Shown: positions 33,960 through 42,600 of the stretch, piece by piece | How positions within the stretch are numbered: position 1 is the first letter of the stretch | Layout: the number at the start of each line of letters is the position of its first letter | From: Salinimicrobium flavum | GTDB lineage: Bacteria > Bacteroidota > Bacteroidia > Flavobacteriales > Flavobacteriaceae | Direction: 5' to 3' | Assembly: GCF_042684505.1 (NCBI RefSeq) | Contig: NZ_JBHULT010000006.1 | Span: 124,001-188,000, forward strand | DNA length: 64,000 nt | The notes under the pieces: model-generated | Told to the model about the DNA's origin: nothing | What the model saw: the letters and a program-made list of their open reading frames with translations, nothing else | Database searches by the model: none | Program-made: the position numbers and the translations under genes

Positions 33960-34070
33960 TCTATTCTCCCAGGCCGCCAACCAGAACCGGAACATTGAGC
34001 TCGGGATGTAACAGCCGTTCTCCGGATACGAAAAATGTATCAGGATCATAAGAAAAGCTTTTGAAACTGT
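33960..34070 (-). pseudogene. Remnant of a dinB N-terminus
   Basis: On the minus strand the frame reads SFKSFSYDPDTFFVSGERLL followed by HPELNVPVLVGGLGE and a TAG at 33962-33960. This aligns with KSKSILHLDLDTFFVSVERLLHP... and LLVGGLGD of the DinB encoded at 30611-31828. There is no ATG in frame and the sequence stops after about 35 codons, so it is a decayed fragment. The rest of the gap 33771-34163 holds no gene. Confidence 0.75.
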
Positions 34071-34163
34071 TCCCCAGACACAATGATGAACTGTCAAAGT
34101 GAGGACAACAGGGTAATTGAGTACAGTAACTTCCTCAACCCCACATGAGCACTCCACATCAGC

Positions 34164-34529
34164 TTATAGGTTCTCTTTTTTGTTGGTTTTTTCAGAGAGT
34201 TTTTCGATAAGATCGGGTACCTTTTCAAAAACAGCAGCCAGGCCGGTCTTTGCACCTGTTCCTAAAAAGGAGATCTCATCCTCTTTAGTTACCAGGAATC
34301 CTATGGGCTGAATGTTCACTCCGGCGCCGGCACCGCCACCCTGTCCTTTGCCTTTTTTGGGATCCTCTCCCTCACCGCCACCAGAACCAAAACCCATCCC
34401 CACCTTAATAACAGGTACGCAGGTAAATTCTCCCAGTTTAAACTGTTGTCCAATGACAGTTTCTGTTTTCGCCTCCGATCTCATAAAATCGGTAATTCTG
34501 TCCAGTAATTCTTCAAATCTCAGTTCCAT
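34164..34529 (-). CDS. GerW/YtfJ family protein
   Basis: 121 residues. N-terminal helix (LRFEELLDRITDFM), the FTCVPVIKVGMGFGSGGG segment (about 35-52), a glycine-rich insert, then VNIQPIGFLVTKEDEISFLGTG (about 70-91) and an amphipathic tail. This is the pattern of the sporulation protein YtfJ (GerW) family, which occurs widely in non-spore-formers including Bacteroidota; its role there is unknown. The next gene upstream on the same strand is a DUF2953-like gene; the ytfI (DUF2953)-ytfJ pairing is also known in Bacillus. Confidence 0.85.
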   Translation of the reverse strand: MELRFEELLDRITDFMRSEAKTETVIGQQFKLGEFTCVPVIKVGMGFGSGGGEGEDPKKGKGQGGGAGAGVNIQPIGFLVTKEDEISFLGTGAKTGLAAVFEKVPDLIEKLSEKTNKKENL

Positions 34530-34550
34530 GATTAGTCTTATTTTAAAAGA

Positions 34551-35074
34551 TTATTTGAAAAAGGCGAACAGCATCCTCATTAAGCTGTTTCCTACTCTAA
34601 TGCGAATCCCGTTTCTTCCTAAAAAATTTATACCTGCCGAAGCATCCTGGAGGTTTAAAAGATAAAAGATGGGGTAAAGCAGTGCATTATGCCGGTAATT
34701 TCCGGTGTCAAGTTCCCATCTCAGCTCCCTCACCCTAAAAGATCGCAACACGTTAAAGATCCTCTCAGGCATCCGACTCATTTTTATTCCTCCTTCTTTT
34801 CTCTTCTTCCCGGGCTTCTCTTTCTTTTTTACTGATCTTCTTTCTCTAAGGGGATAAAAATTACCTTCAAAAAAAAAATTCTGTACCTCAAAAAGACCAG
34901 TTCCTCTGCATCGGGAATGAGGTTTACACCTCCCACTCCTCTATAAGTCAGGGAATACTCTGCTTTTTCAGTATCAATCACAAGAACGAGCGGTGTCAGC
35001 AATAAAAAGAACAGGAAAGTCAGCAAAAGCCCTAAAATAATGAGAAGCCAGATCATACATCCAAATTTGAGCAT
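34551..35074 (-). pseudogene. DUF2953-like membrane protein, frameshifted at a 10-nt homopolymer
   Basis: Two overlapping pieces. The first (35074-34829) has an N-terminal membrane helix and TEKAEYSLTYRGVGGVNLIP but ends in VIFIPLEKEDQ after a run of ten T on the minus strand (34878-34869). One extra T would change the end to FFFEGNFYPLRERRSVKKK and join without a stop to the second piece, which contains MSRMPERIFNVLRSFRV and WELDTGNYRHNALLYP ... INFLGRNGIRI (34781-34551). The joined product would be 174 residues. A purine-rich AAGGAGG lies before the ATG at 34781, so separate translation of the second part cannot be excluded. Call moderate: phase variation, decay or a sequencing error. Confidence 0.6.
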
Positions 35075-35420
35075 CTAAATCTCTGAATTAGTGACACTTA
35101 AAAGGATGACTTTTATCAGGATCGCAAGAGTTTAACAAAGAATTAAATAAATCCCTTTGGGGAATCTGCTACCTGCTGCTTGTTTATGAATACCCTAAAT
35201 CTGGTAACCTTTAAACTGATGCCGCTGAATTTTTTATATTTGTACCACCGGCTCCAAAAGGGAACCGGGATTATTAACTTTTTCATGCATCAGGAATCCT
35301 TCTTTCAAGGTACCAACCGGGAGCAACACTCCACGGTGGTTTTAAGATGTGGACAGTCTGTCAAAAACAAATGGCCTCCATTATTCATTCCTGTTGTCTG
35401 GATCCAAAAGATCAGGAATC

Positions 35421-35804
35421 ATGAGCTTTCATTTAACCGAGGGGGAAGATCAAACCGGTAAAATCGTTTTTCCCAAACACCTTTTAAAGCTGCCACTTCA
35501 GGAACATCAAACTATCATTCACGGCTTTGCCCCGGGCTTGCAGAAGATAAGCATTCACCCCGACACGTTTTTGATCTCACGTATAATGGGAGAGCGTTTA
35601 AAACTGCTGTTTGCCTTTGGCGTTCCCCTGCATCCACAGTGGATCGAGGGCACAGACCAATGTTTCACTCTTGTGTTTGAAAGCCTTCCCGAAGATTGCG
35701 AACACTTCCATTTCTCAGAAAGACCCGATGAAGCGGGAGGTTTACACATTTCAGCCATTCCCCGAAGTTTGAATGATGTGTATTGGTTGCCGTTTATATG
35801 GTGA
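35421..35804 (+). CDS. Hypothetical protein
   Basis: 127 residues counted from MSFHLTEGEDQTGK; earlier in-frame starts to 35349 exist but the upstream part overlaps other frames. It has KIVFPKHLLKLPLQEHQTI near the start and a FERPDEAGG-like segment (HFSERPDEAGGLHIS) near the end. No membrane segment and no family recognised. It sits alone between the DUF2953-like gene (divergent) and the restriction module. The preceding 35075-35420 holds no credible gene. Confidence 0.5.
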   Translation: MSFHLTEGEDQTGKIVFPKHLLKLPLQEHQTIIHGFAPGLQKISIHPDTFLISRIMGERLKLLFAFGVPLHPQWIEGTDQCFTLVFESLPEDCEHFHFSERPDEAGGLHISAIPRSLNDVYWLPFIW

Positions 35805-35977
35805 GGTATAAAAATGGCATTTTTGGGAGGTGTTGCTGTGGAAAAGATTTTTATTCTTAATCCCTGAACTGCAGATTAGATTCTGAGTTTATTTTCCTAC
35901 ATTTATTTCTTCTGAAGCTGATGCTGAAGAGAACTTCCCTACTCAAAAAATCCAAGTTAATCCTTGCAATTTATTCT

Positions 35978-37912
35978 ATGAGTATTCCAACAAATATTAC
36001 ACATGAACATCTTGAAAAAGCTGTCGAAAAAATAGACAAGGAAGGAATTCCTGCAAATGGTGATTCTCAGTACTATGACGCTAAATTTAATGAAAAGCTT
36101 TATCCTCCGAAGCTCCTAGTCTCTTACGCAAATTATTTTGCTAACGGAGAAGTTTTAGACCGCCGCACATTTAGAGGGGGATTAGATACTCCCTGCTTTC
36201 AACTTTTGGAAAGAAATAATTTTCAGATTATTCACAAAAATGGATCTCCTATGTCAGAGAATGATATATTTTACCCAGAGTTACTCAATTTTTTAGAACA
36301 GAGTAAAACTGGAAATTTAAAAACTAAGCATTATAGGGACCGCTTTAAAGGTCTTAAAGTGAAAGTTAGTTTTGGCCAAGGATTTCCTGCCCGCATACCC
36401 TGGATTTCTTTTCTTATGCCCCCGCATACAACTAGCGAAGGAATTTACCCGGGCCTTCTTTACTATAAGGACATAAACATGCTAATTCTCTCATATGGGA
36501 TAAGTGAAACCAATGAACCTCCTATGTCCTGGCCCGAATTAGGTAGTAAAAAAACAATAAAACATTTTTTTAAGGAAAAGGGGTTAGGAGAACCAATGAG
36601 ATATGGGGATTCTTATATATTTAAAGTCTACGACACAACTAATCTTCCGGATGCTGAGCAGTTTGAAAAAGATTTACAAGAAATTATCGGAATTTATAAA
36701 GATGTAAATTCAAAAAAAGAAATAATAGAAAACAATCTTTTCCAGAAGACTGAAGCAAAAGACACTTCCGCCAAAATTTATAATATACTTAAACAAGAAA
36801 AATTGAGGACCAGCAATTTTTTAGAAGACGCAAAAGCTGGAGGACTGACATTTTCCAAGAAGTTAATAGATCGTTTCGTCGCTTCACTAGTAACCAAACC
36901 ATTTGTTATTCTTACAGGTCTTTCAGGCTCAGGTAAGACAAAATTAGCTCAGGCATTTGCCACTTGGATTTGCGATGACAAGGAACAGTTTTGTATAGTT
37001 CCGGTAGGTGCTGATTGGACAAATAGAGAACCGTTACTGGGATATTCTAATGCCATAGATCATGAAGAATATGTAAAGCCAGAGAATGGGATTCTGGACC
37101 TTCTAATAAAAGCTAAAGAAGAAGAAAGTAAACCTTATTTTATTATTCTGGATGAAATGAATCTTAGCCATGTAGAAAGATATTTTGCTGACTTTCTAAG
37201 TATCATGGAAAGTGGTCAAGATATTACTCTGTATGAGGATGATCAAGAGAAAAATGGAGCTCCTTCCAAGGTATCATGGCCTAAAAATGTTTTCATAGTG
37301 GGTACTGTCAACATTGATGAAACCACTTACATGTTCAGCCCAAAGGTTTTAGACAGAGCCAATACCATAGAATTCCGAATTACTGCTGAAGAAATGAAAA
37401 CCTTTCTCAATAACAACAGCAAGCCAGATCTTTCAGTTCTACATGGAAAAGGAGCAAAAATGGTAGCCGATTTTCTGAGAATTTCGTCTAACACAGTTTA
37501 TGAAAAGCCCAATAATTCTGTCAATGATACTTTGCTAAACTTCTTTATAGAATTAAAGAAGACTGGAGCTGAATTTGGTTATCGCAGTGGTGCAGAAATT
37601 CATCAACTACTGTACAATCTTTCTGTCATTAATATGGAGCTGCAAGAAGATGAAAAAGTAGATATCGCCATAATGCAAAAGTTACTACCAAAATTACATG
37701 GCTCCCGAAGAAAATTAGTACCCATTCTTAAAACCTTAGGTCAGTTTTGTTTAGCTTCCTCTAATGAAAATATTGAAAAAGAAGTCTTTCTGAAATCTGA
37801 TTTTTCATTTATTAATAATGACTCCGTAAGATACCCGTTGACACTAGAAAAAATATCCAGAATGTACAATGGGGTTGTGGAAAATGGTTTTGCCAGTTAT
37901 GCAGAAGCTTAA
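35978..37912 (+). CDS. McrB-like ATPase/GTPase of a type IV restriction system
   Basis: 644 residues from MSIPTNITHEHL; 19 upstream codons are possible but not needed. First a ScoMcrA-like N-terminal head (about 1-90: HLEKAVEKIDKEGIPANGDSQ, YPPKLLVSYANYF). Then a MrcB/DUF3578 domain (about 95-215: RFKGLKVKVSFGQG, WISFLMPPHTTSEGIYPGLLYY), a group that recognises modified bases. Then an AAA+ motor: Walker A GLSGSGKT at about 314, Walker B FIILDEMNLSHVERY at about 390, sensor GTVNIDETTYMFSPKVLDRAN at about 443. Its stop overlaps the start of the nuclease gene by one base (TAATG). Noticeably AT-richer than neighbouring genes, which suits acquisition by transfer. Confidence 0.85.
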   Translation: MSIPTNITHEHLEKAVEKIDKEGIPANGDSQYYDAKFNEKLYPPKLLVSYANYFANGEVLDRRTFRGGLDTPCFQLLERNNFQIIHKNGSPMSENDIFYPELLNFLEQSKTGNLKTKHYRDRFKGLKVKVSFGQGFPARIPWISFLMPPHTTSEGIYPGLLYYKDINMLILSYGISETNEPPMSWPELGSKKTIKHFFKEKGLGEPMRYGDSYIFKVYDTTNLPDAEQFEKDLQEIIGIYKDVNSKKEIIENNLFQKTEAKDTSAKIYNILKQEKLRTSNFLEDAKAGGLTFSKKLIDRFVASLVTKPFVILTGLSGSGKTKLAQAFATWICDDKEQFCIVPVGADWTNREPLLGYSNAIDHEEYVKPENGILDLLIKAKEEESKPYFIILDEMNLSHVERYFADFLSIMESGQDITLYEDDQEKNGAPSKVSWPKNVFIVGTVNIDETTYMFSPKVLDRANTIEFRITAEEMKTFLNNNSKPDLSVLHGKGAKMVADFLRISSNTVYEKPNNSVNDTLLNFFIELKKTGAEFGYRSGAEIHQLLYNLSVINMELQEDEKVDIAIMQKLLPKLHGSRRKLVPILKTLGQFCLASSNENIEKEVFLKSDFSFINNDSVRYPLTLEKISRMYNGVVENGFASYAEA

Positions 37913-40146
37913 TGGCTAAAATAGAACTTGAAATACCATTAGATTCAATTGAGAAAGGTCTCTTTTTAAAGATAAGAGCTAAAGCATCACAATCTATCTT
38001 CAAAGTTGAAGATGCAGAGGATTTTGGAGAAGCTACTTTTCAAATTAAAGAAGGTTATTTTTATCATTACCAGTTTTCAAATCCCTCATTCTATTTTGAA
38101 AACGATGAAATTATTGAAAAGGATCCCTTCGTTTCTTACCAGGGTAGAATTACACCAAATATTTATGTGGGGACCCTTAACATTCCTGTATTTCACAAGG
38201 AAACAGGTGAACAAATAGGAGCTGTTAGTCTTGAAGTTCAATCCTCCAAAACAAAATACCGGAACGACTATCGCTTCATGTTAGAGAGTATTACTGAACA
38301 TTGCACAGATCTTCTAATGCAAGTCAACTCTCCTGTTTCACAAAATTTTGAACCGGATTTCACCAAAGGAAGCGAAACTCTGTATCAGAGGTTTACTTTT
38401 ATAAAATCCGTCATAGACACAGAGGAGTTCAATGAAGCTGTTCACAGAATAATAACCTCACCTAATTCGGCCTGGTGCAGAATTTCTGAGGAAACTGATA
38501 TTAGAAATATTGGCAAACTTAAAAATTATCATGTAAGACAGTTTTTGACCCGCTCTCAAAGAACTCATCTTGGAGAGAGTCATAGCCTCTACAGTAAGGG
38601 CCTGTCAAGTCTGCCTGCACGAATTCATTCAGACTTAAAAACAGAGACAGTAGATACTGCTGAGAACAGATTCATTAAACATGCTTTACAGAGCTTTTTG
38701 AAGTTGTGTAATGATATTAAAACTGCAGTTAAGCAAGGAACCAGAATTGATAAGGAAGTTACTGCTACCATTGAAAAACTGGAACAACATCTGCATCACA
38801 CTTTTTTCGCAGAGATTTCCCGTGCTCAAATTTTAAAACTTAACAGTCCTATTCTTCAAAGAAAAGAAGGATACAGAGAAGTACTGAAAGCATGGCTAAT
38901 GTTTGATCTTGCTGCCCGTCTAGTTTGGAAAGGAGGAGAAGATGTTTACTCCAGTGGTAAGAAAGACATAGCTACTCTATATGAATACTGGTTGTTTTTT
39001 ACCTTATTAGATGTACTGAAGGAACTGTTCGAAATTTCTCCTAAGGACTTAGAGGATCTTATCAAACCTACCAATGATCACCTGAGTTTACAACTGGCCA
39101 TGGGAGAAAAAAGATCTATTAGAGGAATATTTGATCAGGGAATAAGGAAACTTCGGGTAAATTTCTCCTTCAACAGAACCTTCTCAAATAATGGAGATCA
39201 TCCAGCGCCCGGAAGCTGGACTAAATCCATGCGACCTGATTACACCCTATCATTCTGGCCAGCCGGTATATCTGAGGAAATGGCAGAAAAGGAAGAATTA
39301 ATCGTCCATATCCACTTTGATGCAAAGTATAAAATTGACAATCTTGTTCAAATTATTGATCAGGATCAAGATCTTAACAAAGAAAAGAAAGAGCAAATTC
39401 AAGGCACTTACAAAAATGTCGATCTTCTAAAAATGCATGCCTATAAAGATGCTATTAGAAGAACGGGTGGAGCATACATTCTTTATCCTGGCACAGAGAC
39501 TTCAGAAAGAAAAGGATTTCATGAAATTTTACCCGGTCTGGGTGCCTTTCCTGTTCGACCCTCGAGAACAAACAGTGGTATAGAAGATCTAAAAAGTTTT
39601 ATTGTTCGGGTCATTGACCATTTTCTTAACAGAGCTTCACAAAGAGAACATTTAGCCTTTCGTATTTTTGACATACATAACACAGATCCAGAGGAATTAA
39701 AGGAACCATTGCCAGAGGCCTATGGAAGTAACAGATCTTTTATCCCAAGTGATATTAATGTTTTAGTTGGATACTATAAGGGAGATAATCATCTGAAATG
39801 GATAAAAAATAAGAAATACTATAACATCCGAATAGATGACCGTAAAGGAGCTATTCCTCTAACTGCCTCTGAACTCTCTGCCAAATACTTGCTTCTTCAC
39901 ACCAAAACTGAAGAATTATCTGGTCGGCTTTATAAAATAACCGGAAATGGACCTAAAGTCTTTTCTAAAGAAAAAATGGTTCAAGAAGGATATCCTACCA
40001 AAAACAGTTATCTCATATTTGAAGTCGAAGAAGATAACTCACCAGAATTTCAGAAAGTAAAATGGGATTTTAGAAGTCTTGAAAAATTTGAAGGGCCTAA
40101 TCCGTTTACTGTCACTCTTACTGAATTAATGAACAGAGTAGTATAA
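37912..40146 (+). CDS. McrC-like partner with DUF2357 and PD-(D/E)xK nuclease domain
   Basis: 744 residues. The N-terminal half is beta-rich (YVGTLNIPVF and later YRNDYRFMLESITEHCTDLLMQ), followed by a helical DUF2357-like region (TVDTAENRFIKHALQSFLKLCNDI, YEYWLFFTLLDVLKEL). The C-terminal nuclease core has MRPDYTLSFWP (Asp at about 443) and, about 27 residues later, IVHIHFDAKYKID (DxK at about 470), the PD-(D/E)xK pattern. A further C-terminal domain begins at about residue 610 (INVLVGYYKGDNHLKWI, GAIPLTASELSAKYLLLH). It should cut DNA when driven by the McrB-like motor. The last gene of the two-gene unit, AT-rich like its partner. Confidence 0.83.
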   Translation: MAKIELEIPLDSIEKGLFLKIRAKASQSIFKVEDAEDFGEATFQIKEGYFYHYQFSNPSFYFENDEIIEKDPFVSYQGRITPNIYVGTLNIPVFHKETGEQIGAVSLEVQSSKTKYRNDYRFMLESITEHCTDLLMQVNSPVSQNFEPDFTKGSETLYQRFTFIKSVIDTEEFNEAVHRIITSPNSAWCRISEETDIRNIGKLKNYHVRQFLTRSQRTHLGESHSLYSKGLSSLPARIHSDLKTETVDTAENRFIKHALQSFLKLCNDIKTAVKQGTRIDKEVTATIEKLEQHLHHTFFAEISRAQILKLNSPILQRKEGYREVLKAWLMFDLAARLVWKGGEDVYSSGKKDIATLYEYWLFFTLLDVLKELFEISPKDLEDLIKPTNDHLSLQLAMGEKRSIRGIFDQGIRKLRVNFSFNRTFSNNGDHPAPGSWTKSMRPDYTLSFWPAGISEEMAEKEELIVHIHFDAKYKIDNLVQIIDQDQDLNKEKKEQIQGTYKNVDLLKMHAYKDAIRRTGGAYILYPGTETSERKGFHEILPGLGAFPVRPSRTNSGIEDLKSFIVRVIDHFLNRASQREHLAFRIFDIHNTDPEELKEPLPEAYGSNRSFIPSDINVLVGYYKGDNHLKWIKNKKYYNIRIDDRKGAIPLTASELSAKYLLLHTKTEELSGRLYKITGNGPKVFSKEKMVQEGYPTKNSYLIFEVEEDNSPEFQKVKWDFRSLEKFEGPNPFTVTLTELMNRVV

Positions 40147-40254
40147 AAGAAATTGTCAAAAATTCCACTTTTGAGAGGTAACCCAACTTCTTTTCATCAA
40201 TTTAAAAACATAACTCACAGATTTTCATTAATTTACTTTTACAAAAGTTGAATT

Positions 40255-40869
40255 ATGAAATCTCTTCTTCTATTAATCGCCCTCACTTTTTCTGCCTGCG
40301 CGAAGTCCCAGGAGGCAAGTCCGCAGTTGGTGGGTGGTAACTGTGAGGGTTGTGAGGCTGTGCTGGAGTATGGCGACCGGGAACTTATTGCCGTGGATAC
40401 CCTTCCCGAATTTGAGTCGGCCGCAGAGAAGCTAAAGCTCAGCGGTACCATCTATGAACCCGACGGGAAAACCCCGGCAGAGGGAGTGATCCTATACATC
40501 CACCATACCAATGCAGAAGGTGTATACCCTACTAAGGGCGACGAGGAAGGCTGGGGGAAAAGGCACGGCTATTTAAGAGGTTGGGCAAAGACCGGAAAGG
40601 ACGGAAAATTCACTTTTTATACACAGGTACCCAAATCATATCCCAGCCGCACCGAACCTGCCCACATCCACCCATACATTCTCGAACCTGACGGAAAATA
40701 TTACTGGCTGGAAACCATCTATTTTAAGGGAGATGAACTGTTAAGCGACGACCATGTCTCTTCCAGTCCCCGCGGCGGAACCCCGGGCGTAGTGGAACTC
40801 AAAAAGCAAGATGATATTTACGTGATCAACAGGGATTTTATCCTGGGGAAGAATATTCCGGAATATTGA
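40255..40869 (+). CDS. Lipoprotein of the intradiol dioxygenase-like fold
   Basis: 204 residues with a lipoprotein signal ending LTFSAC (Cys at about residue 15). The fold of intradiol ring-cleavage dioxygenases is visible: LSGTIYEPDGKTPAEGVILYIHHTNAEGVY (about 62-91), LRGWAKTGKDGKFTFYTQVPKSYPSRTEPAHIHPYI (about 101-136). The His pair in PAHIHPYI and Tyr of YPSR correspond to three of the usual iron ligands (2 Tyr, 2 His). Cell-surface intradiol-like proteins are common in Bacteroidota; the substrate is unknown. Single gene; a terminator follows. Confidence 0.8.
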   Translation: MKSLLLLIALTFSACAKSQEASPQLVGGNCEGCEAVLEYGDRELIAVDTLPEFESAAEKLKLSGTIYEPDGKTPAEGVILYIHHTNAEGVYPTKGDEEGWGKRHGYLRGWAKTGKDGKFTFYTQVPKSYPSRTEPAHIHPYILEPDGKYYWLETIYFKGDELLSDDHVSSSPRGGTPGVVELKKQDDIYVINRDFILGKNIPEY

Positions 40870-40904
40870 ATATCACATTGAATAATAGAACTAACAGTTA
40901 ATAT

Positions 40905-40931
40905 AAAAAGCTGCCTCCGGGGCAGCTTTTT
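40905..40931. terminator. Bidirectional terminator
   Basis: AAAAAGCTGCC, TCCG, GGCAGCTTTTT between converging genes. Confidence 0.88.
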
Positions 40932-40952
40932 ATATTAATACTAATTACAGGA

Positions 40953-41783
40953 TCAATCATACCAAACCATTCCTGCCATCTCAATAATATATTCCTTGCG
41001 TTTAGAATCGTAATCCATACTGTAGGTTGTGGGATAATAGTAACCTTCCAGGGCGTGTTTTTCAGGTTGGGCGATGGGAAAAGGGGTGCCGTCTGCCTCG
41101 TTCACCAGGTAGTCAACAGTGACCATAGGTTCCATAAAGATAAAGCTGCCGTCATAACTTCCATAGATGAAGGTATGGGTAAAGGGCGGGGCTTCTGTCT
41201 CGTGCGTCCAGTGCACCCCCATATAAGGCACCAGTTGAACCGGCAGGAAGTCCGGAGGGTGTTGATAACCTTCGGGAATATATTCCGCTTCGGGATAGTT
41301 GGCCGCTTTTTCCAAATCTGTTATGCTCATCTTATACTCTTCAGAGACTGTGTAAAAATGCACATCAAAGTGAGGTACGGTAAAAAGCCCCTGTGGTTCA
41401 TGCCCTTGAGGATTCCAGTCAAGGTCAATATGATCAAAGGCTAATCCTGCAGCTTTGTTGGGCAGAGTCAAGGTGAGAATAACGGGATGTTCCGGAAGCC
41501 TTTCCAGCACTTTTTCAGAAAGACGCACGCCTATAGACTCAGGAGTTCCATCCCTGTTCATGCGCACCGTGCTGCGAACCACCCCCAGGCCAAGATGTTG
41601 GGCAGGTCCGAAAAACTCGTTTAGTTTTTCAGTCTTGCCATCTACGGCCGACCTTAAGTCCAGGGTAGGATCATCAATAGAATTCACCGGTTCTTTTTCA
41701 CAACCGGAAATAAAAACAAGCAGTAAAATAAGCAGTAGGTAAGGAAATCTTTGGGGCGACAGGAGAAAGTGAAATTTCTTCAT
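40953..41783 (-). CDS. DUF5602-type lipoprotein
   Basis: 276 residues from MKKFHFLLSPQRF; a longer frame to 41846 would overlap the terminator of the gene upstream, so it is not used. Lipoprotein signal LVFISGC with Cys at about 28. The body (FFGPAQHLGLGVVRSTVRMN, HIDLDWNPQGHEPQGLFTVPHFDVHFYTV, VPYMGVHW) is the DUF5602/TTHB210-like fold, including the HFDVHFY motif. Function unknown. Next to it, transcribed separately, is the NTF2-like lipoprotein. Confidence 0.78.
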   Translation of the reverse strand: MKKFHFLLSPQRFPYLLLILLLVFISGCEKEPVNSIDDPTLDLRSAVDGKTEKLNEFFGPAQHLGLGVVRSTVRMNRDGTPESIGVRLSEKVLERLPEHPVILTLTLPNKAAGLAFDHIDLDWNPQGHEPQGLFTVPHFDVHFYTVSEEYKMSITDLEKAANYPEAEYIPEGYQHPPDFLPVQLVPYMGVHWTHETEAPPFTHTFIYGSYDGSFIFMEPMVTVDYLVNEADGTPFPIAQPEKHALEGYYYPTTYSMDYDSKRKEYIIEMAGMVWYD

Positions 41784-41830
41784 GACGCTGATTTTTAAGT
41801 TAATAGATATAAAAATAAATAAAATAAAAT

Positions 41831-41862
41831 AAAAAAGCCCCTCCAATTAAGGAAGGGCTTCT
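41831..41862 (-). terminator. Terminator after the NTF2-like lipoprotein gene
   Basis: Minus strand: AAGCCCTTCC, loop, GGAGGGGCTT, then a T-rich tail. One mismatch in the stem. Confidence 0.75.
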
Positions 41863-41893
41863 CATTTTTGGTTGGTATTTACGAATTATGAAC

Positions 41894-42382
41894 TCATTGG
41901 TTAGAAATGCTATCCTTGTCTTTAACATCTGAGATGTTCAACACCTTCACCTGCCATTCACTGCCATCGCGCTCCCAGATAAAGGTATAGAAGCCTTTGT
42001 ACTGAGTGCTGTCATTGGTATAGGTGTGGGTATAAGAGCCAACATCATAGGCCATCATGTCTCCTGTGCCCTTTTTTTGTGACTTCATGTTAAGGTCTTT
42101 CATGTACATGGAAGTTTTCTCCATCCAGCTCATGATACTGTCTTGCTGCTCAACATGCTGCCCATCCAGGATAAGTACCGCATCATCTGCGATCATATCA
42201 TCTACCATCTGGGGATCGTTGCTGTTCCATGCGTCATTCCAGTCTGCGATCACCTGGTCAGGGTCGGCATATTCCTCTTCGGCCATCATGTCATCTGTTT
42301 CGGGTTCTTCCCTCTCTTTATCCTGGCATGCTCCAAAAGCGAGCAGCAGCGCCAGAAAAGGCAATAGTCTATACATTTTCAT
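41894..42382 (-). CDS. SnoaL/NTF2-like lipoprotein
   Basis: 162 residues. Lipoprotein signal LLLAFGAC (Cys at about residue 19), an acidic linker (DKEREEPETDDMMAEEEYAD), then one NTF2-like domain: VIADWNDAWNSNDPQMVDDMIADDAVLILDG (about 45-75) through YKGFYTFIWERDGSEWQVKVLNIS (about 128-151). These small cone-shaped domains bind ligands or act as enzymes; no catalytic set is evident. Unknown role. Confidence 0.82.
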   Translation of the reverse strand: MKMYRLLPFLALLLAFGACQDKEREEPETDDMMAEEEYADPDQVIADWNDAWNSNDPQMVDDMIADDAVLILDGQHVEQQDSIMSWMEKTSMYMKDLNMKSQKKGTGDMMAYDVGSYTHTYTNDSTQYKGFYTFIWERDGSEWQVKVLNISDVKDKDSISNQ

Positions 42383-42600
42383 AGATTTTATTTTTAAAAA
42401 TTCCTATCTAATTTATTAATAAACAGCGATATATTCATTTTTTTTAGCGGGTTTTAGATAAAATACCAATTTCAACGGTTTAAGAACGAAATACCTTCCG
42501 CAGAAAAGCTTAGCCGTTAAAAATCTGTTATTTAGCTCTGCCCCTACTGTTAATGGCCTTAAAAAATCCGATATTGTATAGGAACAAAATCAACTGAAAA

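Noticed and set aside
35180..35461. Open frame of 93 codons overlapping the hypothetical gene at 35421.
   Set aside because: Composition is unlike the neighbours, no family, and it overlaps the better frame; its stop region lies inside the other gene.
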